DNA of 64,000 nt from W-Chloroflexi-9 sp045863195 (GCA_045863195.1 BTUI01000001.1:124001-188000); one strand, 5' to 3'. Counted from the first letter of the stretch, positions 33,519 through 42,208 are shown. Program-made: numbers and translations. The notes: generated by a model from the letters alone, not told the origin.

Positions 33519-34427
33519 TCAGGCCTCGATCTCCAGAGGGCTCCAGTTGGCCCACTGCTTGCGGCTCCCGCGGTTGCCGGCGGAGCCGTTCCAGATCGCG
33601 AAGGCGACGTTCGTGGTGATCCCCGCGGCCAGCACGGTCTTGTCGGCACCGGGCGCCAGTGGCGTCACGATCACCACGCGCCAGCCCGTGCCGGTGTAGA
33701 TGCCACGGCCCGTCGCGGTCTGATCCGCGTGCGCGGTGAGGCTGCCGAAACCGACCGCGCCGAGGTCCTCCACCGGCGAGGTGCGGTCACGGCGCGCCAT
33801 CGGGTTGCCGGCCACCATCGCGGGGTAGAACTGGCGGGCGGCCTCCTCGCCCATCAGCGCCTCCGGAGGGGCGTCGTGGAACATGTTCGGGAAGGCGTCC
33901 TTCACTCCCTTCCGCCCCTCGTCCACGTCCACCTGCCAGGCGGCGCGCCACTGCATGATGTGGACGGGCTGGCCCACCGACCCCATCGTCACGCCCGCCG
34001 CCCCCGCCGGGTCGACCGGCAACTGCACGGCGACCGCGTCACGGAACCGCGCCATCGCGTCCACCGCGTCCACCTCGGGGTCGTCCCACTCGAGGTGGAA
34101 GCCGATGTGCGTGCCGTTGTGCAGCGCGCGCGTGCGCACCTCCGGCACCACCAGCGCCTCCGCGAACGGTGTCGCCATGTTCTGCACCAGGAGCGGCACC
34201 GGCCATTTCGCCAGGCCGGTCCAGGCCCGGTCGTTCGGGTCGAGCGGAATCTCGCCGCTGCGCCGGTGCGCGACCAGGTGGTCGGGCGGGGCGGGGCGGG
34301 TCAGTTCGCGCACCGCGATCCCGGTCGCCACGGCGGTACCCACCGCAGCCACGCCCGCCGCCTTGAGGAACCCTCGACGGCTCACCGGCTGCGTGACTTC
34401 CGGGATGTGTCCCTGTTCGTCGGACAT
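33519..34427 (-). CDS. Tat-exported haem-binding gamma subunit of type II DMSO-reductase-family enzyme
   Basis: 302 residues from ATG 34427, backed by an AAGGAGG site upstream. Tat signal SRRGFLKAAGVAAVGTAVATG (about 17-37). The body matches the ethylbenzene-dehydrogenase-gamma type domain: ALHNGTHIGFHLEWDDPEVD, FRDAVAVQLPVD, GQPVHIMQWRAAWQVD, GTGWRVVIVTPL and NVAFAIWNGSAGNRGSRKQWANWSPLEIEA. These proteins bind one haem b through Met and Lys, and the conserved M (IMQW) and K (RKQW) are candidates. It would pass electrons between the beta subunit and a periplasmic cytochrome. No NarI-type membrane anchor is present. Confidence 0.9.
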   Translation of the reverse strand: MSDEQGHIPEVTQPVSRRGFLKAAGVAAVGTAVATGIAVRELTRPAPPDHLVAHRRSGEIPLDPNDRAWTGLAKWPVPLLVQNMATPFAEALVVPEVRTRALHNGTHIGFHLEWDDPEVDAVDAMARFRDAVAVQLPVDPAGAAGVTMGSVGQPVHIMQWRAAWQVDVDEGRKGVKDAFPNMFHDAPPEALMGEEAARQFYPAMVAGNPMARRDRTSPVEDLGAVGFGSLTAHADQTATGRGIYTGTGWRVVIVTPLAPGADKTVLAAGITTNVAFAIWNGSAGNRGSRKQWANWSPLEIEA

Positions 34428-34466
34428 CTCAGCCTCCTTCGCCGCATGCCGCGGCACGGCCGGGGC

Positions 34467-35597
34467 CTAGGTGATGTTGTGCAGGTAGGTGTTGTGCACC
34501 TCGTCGAAGTACTCACGGATGAACGTGGGTTCGCGCACGGGCACCCGCACGAGCTCCGCGCCGGACTCGTCGTAGCCGATGGCGATGCCGTCCTGGACAT
34601 CGAAGGAGTGCATGATCCGCTCGGTCGAACCGAACAGCATCATCAGGCCCAGCAGTTCGTCGTCCGTCGAGATCTTCTGGTAGGTCTCGACCGCTTCGTC
34701 GGCGCCGGGGCCGAACATCTGGCGCAGGTACTCGCGCGGGGCGTGCATCGGCGGGATGTAATAGACGTTCGGTTCGGTGCCGGCCTGCGGGTAGAGCGGC
34801 AGTGCCACCTTCCGCACCTTCACGAGGAAGTCGATCGGGCTCTTCGCGTTCACCTGGTCCGGCGGCGTGATGAAGGAGGCGATGCGGATCCGGCCGATGC
34901 ACGTGGTCACGCACTGCGGCTGGAAGCCCTGCTCGATCTTCGGGAAGCAGGCGATGCACTTCTCCGAGACCCGGGTCTCGTTGTTGAACATCACCTTCTT
35001 GTACGGGCAGGCCGCCACGCACTCCTGGTAGCCACGGCAGCGCTCCTGGTCGACCAGGACAATGCCGTCCTCCGGGCGCTTGTAGATCGCCTGCCGCGGG
35101 CACGCGGCGAGGCACGCCGGGTAGGTGCAGTGGTTGCAGATCCGGGCGAGGTAGGAGAACCACGTGTCGTGCGGCAGCGACGGCAGGTAGGTGCCCTGCT
35201 CGACAGGGCCGGCCGGCTCATCCTCGCCGACGTTCGGGTGCGCCCAGCGCTCAGAGTTCGGGAGCCAGCCGTTCACCCGCTCGCCGGCCGCGGCAGACTC
35301 GAAGACCGTGGGGCCCTGCGACACGCCCCCCTGCCACTTGGCGGGCCCCAGCAGGTTCAGGAGTTCCACGTCCCAGCCCGTGGGGAAGAAGCCGTATGGC
35401 TTCGTCTCCACGTTGTTCCAGAGCATGTACTCCTGGCCCGTGCCAGAGGTCCACGTGGACTTACAGGCGACGGTGCACGTCTGACAGGCGATGCACTTGT
35501 TCGTGTCAAAGATCCACGCGATCTGGCGGTTCGGGCGTTCCGCTGGGTACGGGTACTGCATGTCCCGTCCGAGTTGCCAGTTGAATACATCGGCCAT
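34467..35597 (-). CDS. Iron-sulfur beta subunit of NXR/NAR-like molybdoenzyme
   Basis: 376 residues with four ferredoxin-like motifs: CIACQTCTVAC (C35, C38, C41, C45), ICNHCTYPACLAACP, CRGYQECVAACPYKK and CIACFPKIE...C...C. Tyr replaces the second Cys in CRGYQEC, the position where NarH carries Trp and binds a [3Fe-4S] cluster. Long blocks (EYMLWNNVETKPYG, YKRPEDGIVLVDQERCRGY, ALPLYPQAGTEPNVYYIPP, HAPREYLRQMFGPG) are those I associate with periplasmic NxrB and its NarH/EbdB/SerB relatives. There is no signal peptide, so it is exported by riding with alpha. Confidence 0.95.
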   Translation of the reverse strand: MADVFNWQLGRDMQYPYPAERPNRQIAWIFDTNKCIACQTCTVACKSTWTSGTGQEYMLWNNVETKPYGFFPTGWDVELLNLLGPAKWQGGVSQGPTVFESAAAGERVNGWLPNSERWAHPNVGEDEPAGPVEQGTYLPSLPHDTWFSYLARICNHCTYPACLAACPRQAIYKRPEDGIVLVDQERCRGYQECVAACPYKKVMFNNETRVSEKCIACFPKIEQGFQPQCVTTCIGRIRIASFITPPDQVNAKSPIDFLVKVRKVALPLYPQAGTEPNVYYIPPMHAPREYLRQMFGPGADEAVETYQKISTDDELLGLMMLFGSTERIMHSFDVQDGIAIGYDESGAELVRVPVREPTFIREYFDEVHNTYLHNIT

Positions 35598-35644
35598 CGC
35601 TTACCTCCAGTCCGGAAGGTGGTCCGGTGCGGTCGGGGCCGCCG

Positions 35645-38600
35645 TCAGGCCTCGTAGAAGCCGCCGCCCAGGTACTGCTGCATCAGGTCAGACTCGTACC
35701 CGGCGCGGAAGCCGTTGCGTGCAGGCGTCCACAGGCCACCATCCGGGGACCCGTCCTCCGCCTTCTCGATCTTGATGAACGACTCCTTCGGCGCGCCGTT
35801 CGCGCAGTGGACGTCGCTCTCGAAGCCGGTACCGATGTCCTGGCCGAAGAAGGGCTTGCGCACCAGGCTGTCGGTGAGCAGGGTCGGGCGCAGCCAGGCG
35901 CGCACGCCGCTCTGGTGGCTGCCGTGGCGGAACATCGCCTGGTAGCCGGTCTCCGGCGTCTTCGCCAGGCCGTCCTCGCGCTCCTTGGCGCCGCGCACGG
36001 AGCCGCGGGTCGCGACGTACATGTTGAACCACATGCGGATCACGCCCGGCTGCATCGCGTTCTGGTAGCGGGCGCGAGCCATGCCCCGGGAGACCTCGTA
36101 GTCCTCCTCGCCCTCCTTCCAGCCGCGGTACGGGCGGTCCTCCGGGTCGGCGTCGAACCAGATGTAGTCGCCGTCCTCGATGCCGAGCGCCTTCGCGTCG
36201 TCCGGGTGGATCTCGAGGTAGCCCTCGCCGATCCAGGGGGAGCGCTTGTCGTGCCGGTAGGCGTCCCCGAAGGGGCCGAACATCATGCTCATCCAGTCCA
36301 GGTCCACCGGCGTGCTGTGCGCGCCGTGGCGGTACTTGGGCGTGATGAAGACGAACCGGTACGCACCGTCCGCGGCGTTCAGCGGGTGCACCGTGGCCTG
36401 CAGTTCCGACCACGACTTCACCACGTTGCGCACCTGGCGCGTCTCCGTGGAGAGGTCGTTGAGCGCCAGTCCGTACTCCTCTGGCCCCTTCGGCTGGATG
36501 AGCGGGTGAGGCTTGCCGTGGATGGCGTTCGGTTCGTGGAAGGTGGCGTCCACCGGCTCACGGAACACGGGCAGGTTCTCGCCGTACTCCCGGAACTCCG
36601 GTTCGTCGCGGTAGAACTCGAGCCTGCCGGACCGGTTGTACCAGGGCTTGTCCTCGTACCGCTGTTCCCAGCCACCCTGGCGGGGGTAGGTGCGGAAGTT
36701 CATGAGCGCCGGCACGCCCGCCTTGGCGCGCTCCTCCAGCTCCAGCACGTCGTACCCGCGGGTCGCGCTGGAGGCGGTGAAGATGCGCTGGAGGTAGACC
36801 TCCTCCTGCCCGTCGTGCTGGAAGCGCCAGAAGTCCCGGCACCGGTCGTCGCCGATGATCTTGCCGATACTGGCGGAGATCCCGGCCATCACCTCCGCGT
36901 CGCCGCGGGTGTCGTGGATCCGGTTCAGCGGACTGCGCGGCGCCATGTGCAGGAAGGAGTTCGTGCAGGACCCGGTGGCGTCCAAGTTCTTGCGCTCACC
37001 CCACGAGTCGACGCCGAAGACGATGTCCGCGTACTCGCAGGAGGCCGTCCACCACCACTCGTTGACGAAGATCGCGTCGATCCCCGGGAGCGTGTTGTGG
37101 ACCACGTCGTGGTGCCACTTGGTGTTGCCGAGCAGCGAGTTCGAGTTGCCGAAGTGCATGATCTTCGTCGGGGTCGGCATGTGGCCGGCGCCGGTGAAGT
37201 TCTTGTTGCCCACGCGGAGCGGGCGGTCGCCGTAGTTGTAGAAGTGCGCCGACTCCATCTTGTAGTAGGACTTCAGCTTCGCGGGCTGCGTCCCGTCTTG
37301 TTCGATGTTGTACGGGTCTTCCTTGATCCACTGCGGGATCCCGTTGAAGACGGACCCGCGGTAGTTGCCCGCGTAGGAGCCGACGTTTCCGCCGATGTGC
37401 CCCACGTTGTCGGTGAGCGCCGCGAGCAGGAAGATCGCGCGGTCCTTCAGGTCCGCGTTGAAGTAGTGGTTCGGCCCCATCCCGTGCGCGAGCAGCGCCT
37501 TCCCGCGCGCCGCGGCGACCTGTCGCGCGAGGCTTTCGATCGCCTCCGGCTTTGCCCACGTCACGCCGGAGGTGGTCGCAACGTCGAAGTTGTCTTCCAG
37601 GTACTGCTTCACCTGCGAGAAGACGGGCTGGACGGTGACCTCCGTCCCGTCTGCCAGGGTGACCTGGAACTCGCCGGTGAGGGCCGGGTCGATGCCGGCC
37701 TCGCGGAAGCGGTTCCCCACCTGGTCGCGGGTGATGCGCACCGCGCGGCCCTGCCGCTGGTCCCACACCATGAAGTCGCCCCAAGAGTCGCGAAGCGCCT
37801 CCGGCAGGTACTGGTGCGCCTGGAGGGCAGGTGCGGGGAGCGCCTGGCCGGGTTCGGTCAGTTCGACGTAGTTGTCGAGCGCTGCGGGCTGGTAGCCCGG
37901 CACCACGTCGCGCGCGTTCAGCAGTTCGTGGGTGTCCATGCGGACGAGGAGCGGCAGGTCCGTCCACGCCTTGATGTGGTCCTCGTCGTGCAGGTTGTTC
38001 GCGATGATGAACTGCGCGCAGCCCAGCGCGAGCGCCGCGTCCGTGCCCGGGCGGATCATGATGACCTCGTCCGAGCGGTTGGAGGTGGACTGGTAGTCCG
38101 TGGAGATGTTGATGATGCGCGTGCCCTTCTGGCGCGCTTCCGCGAGCCAGTGGCCGTCCGGCATCTTCGTCGAGATCCAGTTCATGCCGAACGTGACCAC
38201 AACGTCCGCGTACTCCGGCGAGAAGAGGTCGAACTCAACGGTCTGGTGGCCGGTCACCATCGGGTGTCCCGGGGGCAGGTCGGTGTGCCAGGAGTAAGAG
38301 TCCCAGCCGCGGCCGCCGAGTGACTTCTCCGGGCCGGTCTTGCGGATCGAGTCGTCCAGCAGCGCGAGCATGTTTGCGAAGCGGTAGAAGGAGTAGATGC
38401 GGTAGATGCCCAGCAGCGGCATGCCGCCACGGACCTTCACCGTCTGCGTGCCGGCCTCGTGGACCGCCTCCACCATATCGGGGTCGTAACCCTGGGCCGT
38501 GAGGCGGGCCGTGCCCTCCGCGCCGGAGTAGGTCTTCGCGATGTCCACGTAGGTGCGCGCGGCGAGGTCAAACGCCTCATCCCAGGAGACCTTGACGAAG

Positions 38601-39121
38601 CCGTCCCGGCCGCGGCGCTCCATGTCCATCTGCGGGCGGCCGGTGGCGGGATCGCGCGGGAAGCCGGCGTCCGCCCACTCCTTGAAGCCCTGACGCACCA
38701 TGGCGCCTCGGACGCGGCGGTCGCCGTAGAACTTGCGGGCGAGCGCGAGGCCCTTCTGGCAGCAGCGTGGATCCCAGCGGTGGGAAGCCTGGTTGCCGTG
38801 GAGATCCTGCGCATTCCCGTACCCGTAGGTGGGACTGATGCGGACCACCACACCGTTCTTCACGTGCGCCTTCAGCAGGCAGTTGTGCGTGTCGTTGGGC
38901 GCGCACGTAAAGACATAATCGGAATCGGGCTTGAAGAGGTCGCGGTAGGCCTTCTCCCAGTCCCGGTCGGGGAACACGGTGAACGGGTCGCCAATGACGA
39001 CGGGCTCGCTCGCCTCCAGGTGGTATGGCTCGAAGGTGAAGATGTCCGCCAGCGCCACGCCCGCACCGGCGGCTGCAGCGCGACGGAGGAACGAGCGCCG
39101 CGAGAGGCTGTGCTGCTCCAA
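35645..39121 (-). CDS. Molybdopterin alpha subunit, type II DMSO reductase family (nitrite oxidoreductase / nitrate reductase-like)
   Basis: 1158 residues. TTG 39121 is chosen as start: GGAAGGGG lies 7-8 bases upstream and it places the Tat signal SLSRRSFLRRAAAAGAG at residues 5-21. The FS0 cluster motif is C73-x3-D77-x3-C81 with CC at 120-121, so Asp stands where NarG has Cys and Cys where NarG has His. D281 in YSWHTDLPPGHPMVTG matches the Mo-ligating Asp of NarG. QGYDPDMVEA, GGRGWDSYSWHTDLP and NQASHRWDPRCCQKGLAL match blocks I recall from periplasmic NxrA. Substrate (nitrite, nitrate, chlorate, selenate or a hydrocarbon) cannot be fixed from sequence alone. Confidence 0.95.
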   Translation of the reverse strand: MEQHSLSRRSFLRRAAAAGAGVALADIFTFEPYHLEASEPVVIGDPFTVFPDRDWEKAYRDLFKPDSDYVFTCAPNDTHNCLLKAHVKNGVVVRISPTYGYGNAQDLHGNQASHRWDPRCCQKGLALARKFYGDRRVRGAMVRQGFKEWADAGFPRDPATGRPQMDMERRGRDGFVKVSWDEAFDLAARTYVDIAKTYSGAEGTARLTAQGYDPDMVEAVHEAGTQTVKVRGGMPLLGIYRIYSFYRFANMLALLDDSIRKTGPEKSLGGRGWDSYSWHTDLPPGHPMVTGHQTVEFDLFSPEYADVVVTFGMNWISTKMPDGHWLAEARQKGTRIINISTDYQSTSNRSDEVIMIRPGTDAALALGCAQFIIANNLHDEDHIKAWTDLPLLVRMDTHELLNARDVVPGYQPAALDNYVELTEPGQALPAPALQAHQYLPEALRDSWGDFMVWDQRQGRAVRITRDQVGNRFREAGIDPALTGEFQVTLADGTEVTVQPVFSQVKQYLEDNFDVATTSGVTWAKPEAIESLARQVAAARGKALLAHGMGPNHYFNADLKDRAIFLLAALTDNVGHIGGNVGSYAGNYRGSVFNGIPQWIKEDPYNIEQDGTQPAKLKSYYKMESAHFYNYGDRPLRVGNKNFTGAGHMPTPTKIMHFGNSNSLLGNTKWHHDVVHNTLPGIDAIFVNEWWWTASCEYADIVFGVDSWGERKNLDATGSCTNSFLHMAPRSPLNRIHDTRGDAEVMAGISASIGKIIGDDRCRDFWRFQHDGQEEVYLQRIFTASSATRGYDVLELEERAKAGVPALMNFRTYPRQGGWEQRYEDKPWYNRSGRLEFYRDEPEFREYGENLPVFREPVDATFHEPNAIHGKPHPLIQPKGPEEYGLALNDLSTETRQVRNVVKSWSELQATVHPLNAADGAYRFVFITPKYRHGAHSTPVDLDWMSMMFGPFGDAYRHDKRSPWIGEGYLEIHPDDAKALGIEDGDYIWFDADPEDRPYRGWKEGEEDYEVSRGMARARYQNAMQPGVIRMWFNMYVATRGSVRGAKEREDGLAKTPETGYQAMFRHGSHQSGVRAWLRPTLLTDSLVRKPFFGQDIGTGFESDVHCANGAPKESFIKIEKAEDGSPDGGLWTPARNGFRAGYESDLMQQYLGGGFYEA

Positions 39122-39198
39122 GAAACACCCCTTCCGTGCTCGGGGTGCCTCAGGGCGGGCGCCCCGGGTCGTGAGCGGCGAGTGCTTGTCCGCACGTT

Positions 39199-39280
39199 CA
39201 CAAACATGATTGTGCGCGGCGCTCGTTACCGGTCGCGTTACAGCGGGGCCCACCTGGGGCAGTCCCGTCGAACGCGGGAC
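39199..39280. promoter_or_regulatory. Divergent control region of the molybdoenzyme operon and its regulator
   Basis: In the 232-bp gap between the alpha-subunit TTG and the regulator ATG, CACAA-6-TTGTG (39199-39214) is a 5-bp-arm dyad of Crp/Fnr size. GTCCCG-7-CGGGAC (39262-39280) is a 6-bp-arm hairpin/dyad. Either could be an operator for the adjacent PAS-BTAD regulator or for a redox sensor. No consensus promoter is clear. Confidence 0.35.
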
Positions 39281-39353
39281 GTACGGCCCTCACATCGTTG
39301 AAGCCCCGGCACGAAGATCGCCCCGATCAGTAGGGATAGGACTGGGGGCAGCG

Positions 39354-40511
39354 ATGAGCGCCACCCGCCTCGTCGAAGGCAGCGCCGGGCCCGCCTTCGC
39401 GATCGCCGACGACGGGACCGTGCTCGCGGTCAACACCGCGGGCGAGCAACTCTTTGACCGCCCCGCACGCACCCTCGTCGGCCGCTACTGCGGCGATGTC
39501 GTCGCCGCCCTGGACGCGACCGGCGCAAGCGTCTGCCGCACGGACGGGTGCCCCACGCTCGAGGCGCTTGAGGCCGGACGTGCCACGTCCCTCGGGTGGT
39601 GCGCCTGGGTACGCCCGGACGGTGCGCCGATGCCGATCAGCGCACACGCGATCGCCGTCCCGCGCGACGCACGCGCGGGCGACCGTGCCGCCGCCATCGT
39701 GCTCATCCATACCGAGGACACCGACACCACATCTGGCCTCGCCGGCACCTCCCTCGGGGCGGTCGCGACCACGCGCCTGCACCTGCTGGGCGCGACCCGC
39801 GTCCAGCAGCTCGGCGATGACGTGACCATCCGCCGCCGGCGCTCCTACGAACTGCTCGCGATGCTGGCGCTGGCCGGCGAGGCGGGCGTGGGACGCGACC
39901 GGCTCTGTGACCGCCTGTGGCCCGAATCGCCCGTCGGCGACGGGCGCGCGCACCTTCGCGTGTTGGTCCACGGCATCCGGCAGGCGCTCGGCGCGGAGGT
40001 CGTGGTGGGCCCCGCGCCGGGCGCTCCCTGCCGCGACACGCTCCACCTCGCCTCCCACGTCTGGACGGACGTCGGCGCGTTCGAGCGGGAGGCGAACGCC
40101 TTCCTGGACGCCGCTGCCGGCTCCCCGGCCGACCGAACGCGCCGGCTGCAGCGCGCGACGGCCATCGCGGACCTGTACCACGGCGACCTGGGCGAGGGTG
40201 CCGCGTTCGGCACGTGGGCGCTGCCGCACCGTGAGCGGTTGCGGTCGCTCCTGGTGCGCGTGCTGGCGGACGCCGCGGTCCTCGCCGCCTCCACGGGGAA
40301 CGTCCCGCAGGCGATCACCTTCTGCCAGCGCGCCGTCACCGCCGACCCGCTGCACGAGGGGTTCCGGGTGGCGTTGATCACCGCGTACGGACGCCTCGGC
40401 CGGCGCACGGAGGCGCTGGCCCAGTACCGCGCCTACCGGCGCCTGCTCGCCTCTGAACTGTCGCTCAAGCCATCGCCTGCCGTGGAGCGCGCCCTGCGGC
40501 AGGCCGTGTAG
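39354..40511 (+). CDS. PAS-domain transcriptional regulator with winged-helix and BTAD (SARP-like) domain
   Basis: 385 residues from ATG 39354. Residues 1-120 are PAS-like: GPAFAIADDGTVLAVNTAGEQLFDRPARTLVGRYCGDVV, with two Cys in VCRTDGCPTLEA. Residues about 140-235 are a winged-helix DNA-binding domain (RVQQLGDDVTIRRRRSYELLAMLALAGEAGVGRDRLCDRLWPE). From about 240 a bacterial transcriptional activation domain of TPR-like helices runs to the end (HEGFRVALITAYGRLGRRTEALAQYRAYRRLLASELSLKPSPAVERAL). It diverges from the molybdoenzyme operon and is the obvious candidate regulator. The PAS ligand is unknown. Confidence 0.88.
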   Translation: MSATRLVEGSAGPAFAIADDGTVLAVNTAGEQLFDRPARTLVGRYCGDVVAALDATGASVCRTDGCPTLEALEAGRATSLGWCAWVRPDGAPMPISAHAIAVPRDARAGDRAAAIVLIHTEDTDTTSGLAGTSLGAVATTRLHLLGATRVQQLGDDVTIRRRRSYELLAMLALAGEAGVGRDRLCDRLWPESPVGDGRAHLRVLVHGIRQALGAEVVVGPAPGAPCRDTLHLASHVWTDVGAFEREANAFLDAAAGSPADRTRRLQRATAIADLYHGDLGEGAAFGTWALPHRERLRSLLVRVLADAAVLAASTGNVPQAITFCQRAVTADPLHEGFRVALITAYGRLGRRTEALAQYRAYRRLLASELSLKPSPAVERALRQAV

Positions 40512-40525
40512 CAGGGGAGGGCGTC

Positions 40526-41128
40526 ATGCCCGCCACGCAGCCGTTCACATGCACTGACCCGGCGATCACGGACGCCTGCGGACGGAGCGCGGCCTTCCAC
40601 GAGCGCCTCTGCCCGCGACAGGTGCTTGGCGTACGCATGGGACTCGCCAGCGCGCGCGCGCTCGGCCTCGATGTCCCGCGCGAGGACAAGCGACTGCTCG
40701 TGTTCGTGGAGACGGACGGATGCTTCGTGGACGGCGTCACGGCCGCCACCGGCGCCTCCGTGGGGCACCGCACGCTCCGCCTCGCCGACTACGGCCGCGT
40801 TGCGATCACCGCCATCGACACCGCCACCGGGGCCGCGGTCCGCGTCGCCCCGCGCGAGGGCGTCCGCGAGGGGGCGCTCTGCTACGCACCCGGCCAGCCC
40901 AACCGCTACCAGGCGCAGATCCACGGCTACGGCGCAATGCCGGAGCAGGAACTGCTCTCCGTCACGCCCGTGGCCCTGACCTTCGATCTTCCCGCGCTCC
41001 TCGGCCGCCCGGGATCCCGCGCGACCTGCGCACGCTGCTCGGAGGAGATTCTGAACCAGCGCGAACGGGAGACGGAAGCCGGCGCGCTCTGCCCCGCGTG
41101 CGCGGACGGCGCGTACTACCGCGTCTGA
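40526..41128 (+). CDS. FmdE-family protein with C-terminal zinc ribbon
   Basis: 200 residues. The FmdE core is seen in AAFHERLCPRQVLGVRMGLASARALGLD (HxxLCP-x-x-x-LG-RM), VFVETDGCFVDGVTAATGASVGHRTLRLADYGRVAITAID, and YRAQ-like YQAQIHGY. The C-terminus has CARCSEEIL and CPACADGAYY, a CxxC...CxxC ribbon. FmdE proteins are linked to molybdenum enzymes and bind metals. It follows the regulator by 14 bases, so it is probably in the same transcript and serves the adjacent Mo enzyme. Confidence 0.88.
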   Translation: MPATQPFTCTDPAITDACGRSAAFHERLCPRQVLGVRMGLASARALGLDVPREDKRLLVFVETDGCFVDGVTAATGASVGHRTLRLADYGRVAITAIDTATGAAVRVAPREGVREGALCYAPGQPNRYQAQIHGYGAMPEQELLSVTPVALTFDLPALLGRPGSRATCARCSEEILNQRERETEAGALCPACADGAYYRV

Positions 41129-41149
41129 GCCTCGACAGGGCGAACGCAG

Positions 41150-41233
41150 GCCGGCCCGACGCAGTTACGAGCACCCGGGCGACCGGCAAGTCGCGTCACA
41201 GGGCCTCGGAAGTTCCCCTCGCGTCGGGCCGGC
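41150..41233. repeat. Perfect 13-bp inverted repeat in the FmdE 3' gap
   Basis: GCCGGCCCGACGC (41150-41162) and GCGTCGGGCCGGC (41221-41233), 58 bases apart, inside the 170-bp gap between the FmdE gene and the converging small membrane-protein gene. It could fold the two converging transcripts' tails. No gene is seen in the gap. Confidence 0.6.
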
Positions 41234-41298
41234 GCGTGCCGCGCAGGGTGCCGCAAGGCGCGTTACCGCCTCGTTACCGTGGGGACCGCGGCGCCGGC

Positions 41299-41466
41299 CT
41301 AGAACTCCGACTCGCGGACGGCGCGCAGGCCCATCCAGACGGCCACGACGACAAACCCGACGCCGATCAACTGCAGGCCAGGGGAGTCATCCGCCCCGCC
41401 GGCGACGACCGCCAGCACGCCGGTCGCCACGCAGAACAACGCCGCGAACAGGAGCGCGTACTTCAT
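41299..41466 (-). CDS. Small two-helix membrane protein
   Basis: 55 residues from ATG 41466. MKYALLFAALFCVATGVLAVVAGG is the first helix, LIGVGFVVVAVWMGLRAV the second, with a short Asp-rich loop. Unrecognised. It overlaps the YozG-like regulator stop by 4 bases (ATGA), so it is the third gene of the DUF2975 operon. Confidence 0.65.
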   Translation of the reverse strand: MKYALLFAALFCVATGVLAVVAGGADDSPGLQLIGVGFVVVAVWMGLRAVRESEF

Positions 41467-41723
41467 CCTCGGTCCTTCGCCCGTGCCGGCGTCTCCGGCT
41501 CGTCCTCGGCCCCCTCGCCGTCGTCCACCCACTCGAGGAGGTCGCCCGGCTGGCACTCCAGCACGCGGCACATCGCCTCCAGCGTGCTGAAGCGCACGGC
41601 CTTCGCCCGCCCGTTCTTCAGCACCGCCACGTTGGCCGGCGTGAGGCCGACGCGGTCCGCAAACTCGCCGACGCTCATCTTGCGCTTCGCCAGTTCGACA
41701 TCGATCCGCACGATGATCGACAT
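41463..41723 (-). CDS. XRE-family (YozG-like) transcriptional regulator
   Basis: 86 residues. IIVRIDVELAKRKMSVGEFADRVGLTPANVAVLKNGRAKAVRFSTLEAMCRVLECQPGDLLEW is the compact helix-turn-helix of the YozG group, which pairs with DUF2975 membrane proteins. The tail is acidic. It shares one base with the DUF2975 stop. Likely regulates its own operon, perhaps through its membrane partner. Confidence 0.9.
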   Translation of the reverse strand: MSIIVRIDVELAKRKMSVGEFADRVGLTPANVAVLKNGRAKAVRFSTLEAMCRVLECQPGDLLEWVDDGEGAEDEPETPARAKDRG

Positions 41724-42202
41724 CAGATCACCGCCTCCATGTCGGAGCGCAGCGCCGCGGCCTGGCGGAGCAGGGCGCGCATCACCACCATCAGCAGGCC
41801 GGCCACCGCCACGGTCAGCACGATGAGCAACAGCAGCATCGGCGCGCCGGGGTCGTCAGCGTTGACCACCACGAACACGAACAGACTCGCGAGCACGAGC
41901 CACGCGCCGGCGATCGCCCAGATGATCGCGTCCACCCACACAAACGCCACATTGCTGAAGATGCGGCCGTCCTGCACCAGGCCCAGCAGGCGCCACGTAG
42001 CGACGACGACGACCTGCACGCAGAAGACCATGAACACCGCGACGACCGTCAGCGGCCATCGCAGGTAGGCGAGATCTGGCTCCTCCCTCGCCATGTATGC
42101 GAACTGGCCGGGCAGCGACAGCGTCTGGAAGACCACCAGCACCGCGAAGAGCCCGAGGAGGAAGAGTCGGAGCGGGATGACCGCGCGTCTATCGATGTTC
42201 AT
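41723..42202 (-). CDS. DUF2975 membrane protein (YoaS-like)
   Basis: 159 residues with four hydrophobic helices (LRLFLLGLFAVLVVFQTL; LTVVAVFMVFCVQVVVVATWRLL; AIIWAIAGAWLVLASLFVFVVV; LLLLIVLTVAVAGLLMVVM). LVQDGRIFSNVAFVWVDAI is the conserved DUF2975 loop. Coupled with a YozG regulator, the widespread but poorly understood YoaS-YozG pair. Confidence 0.88.
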   Translation of the reverse strand: MNIDRRAVIPLRLFLLGLFAVLVVFQTLSLPGQFAYMAREEPDLAYLRWPLTVVAVFMVFCVQVVVVATWRLLGLVQDGRIFSNVAFVWVDAIIWAIAGAWLVLASLFVFVVVNADDPGAPMLLLLIVLTVAVAGLLMVVMRALLRQAAALRSDMEAVI

Positions 42203-42208
42203 ACGCTG

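Noticed and set aside
35627..38323. An 898-codon plus-strand frame
   Set aside because: Lies opposite the molybdoenzyme alpha subunit, whose motifs are unambiguous; the antisense product has no recognisable features.
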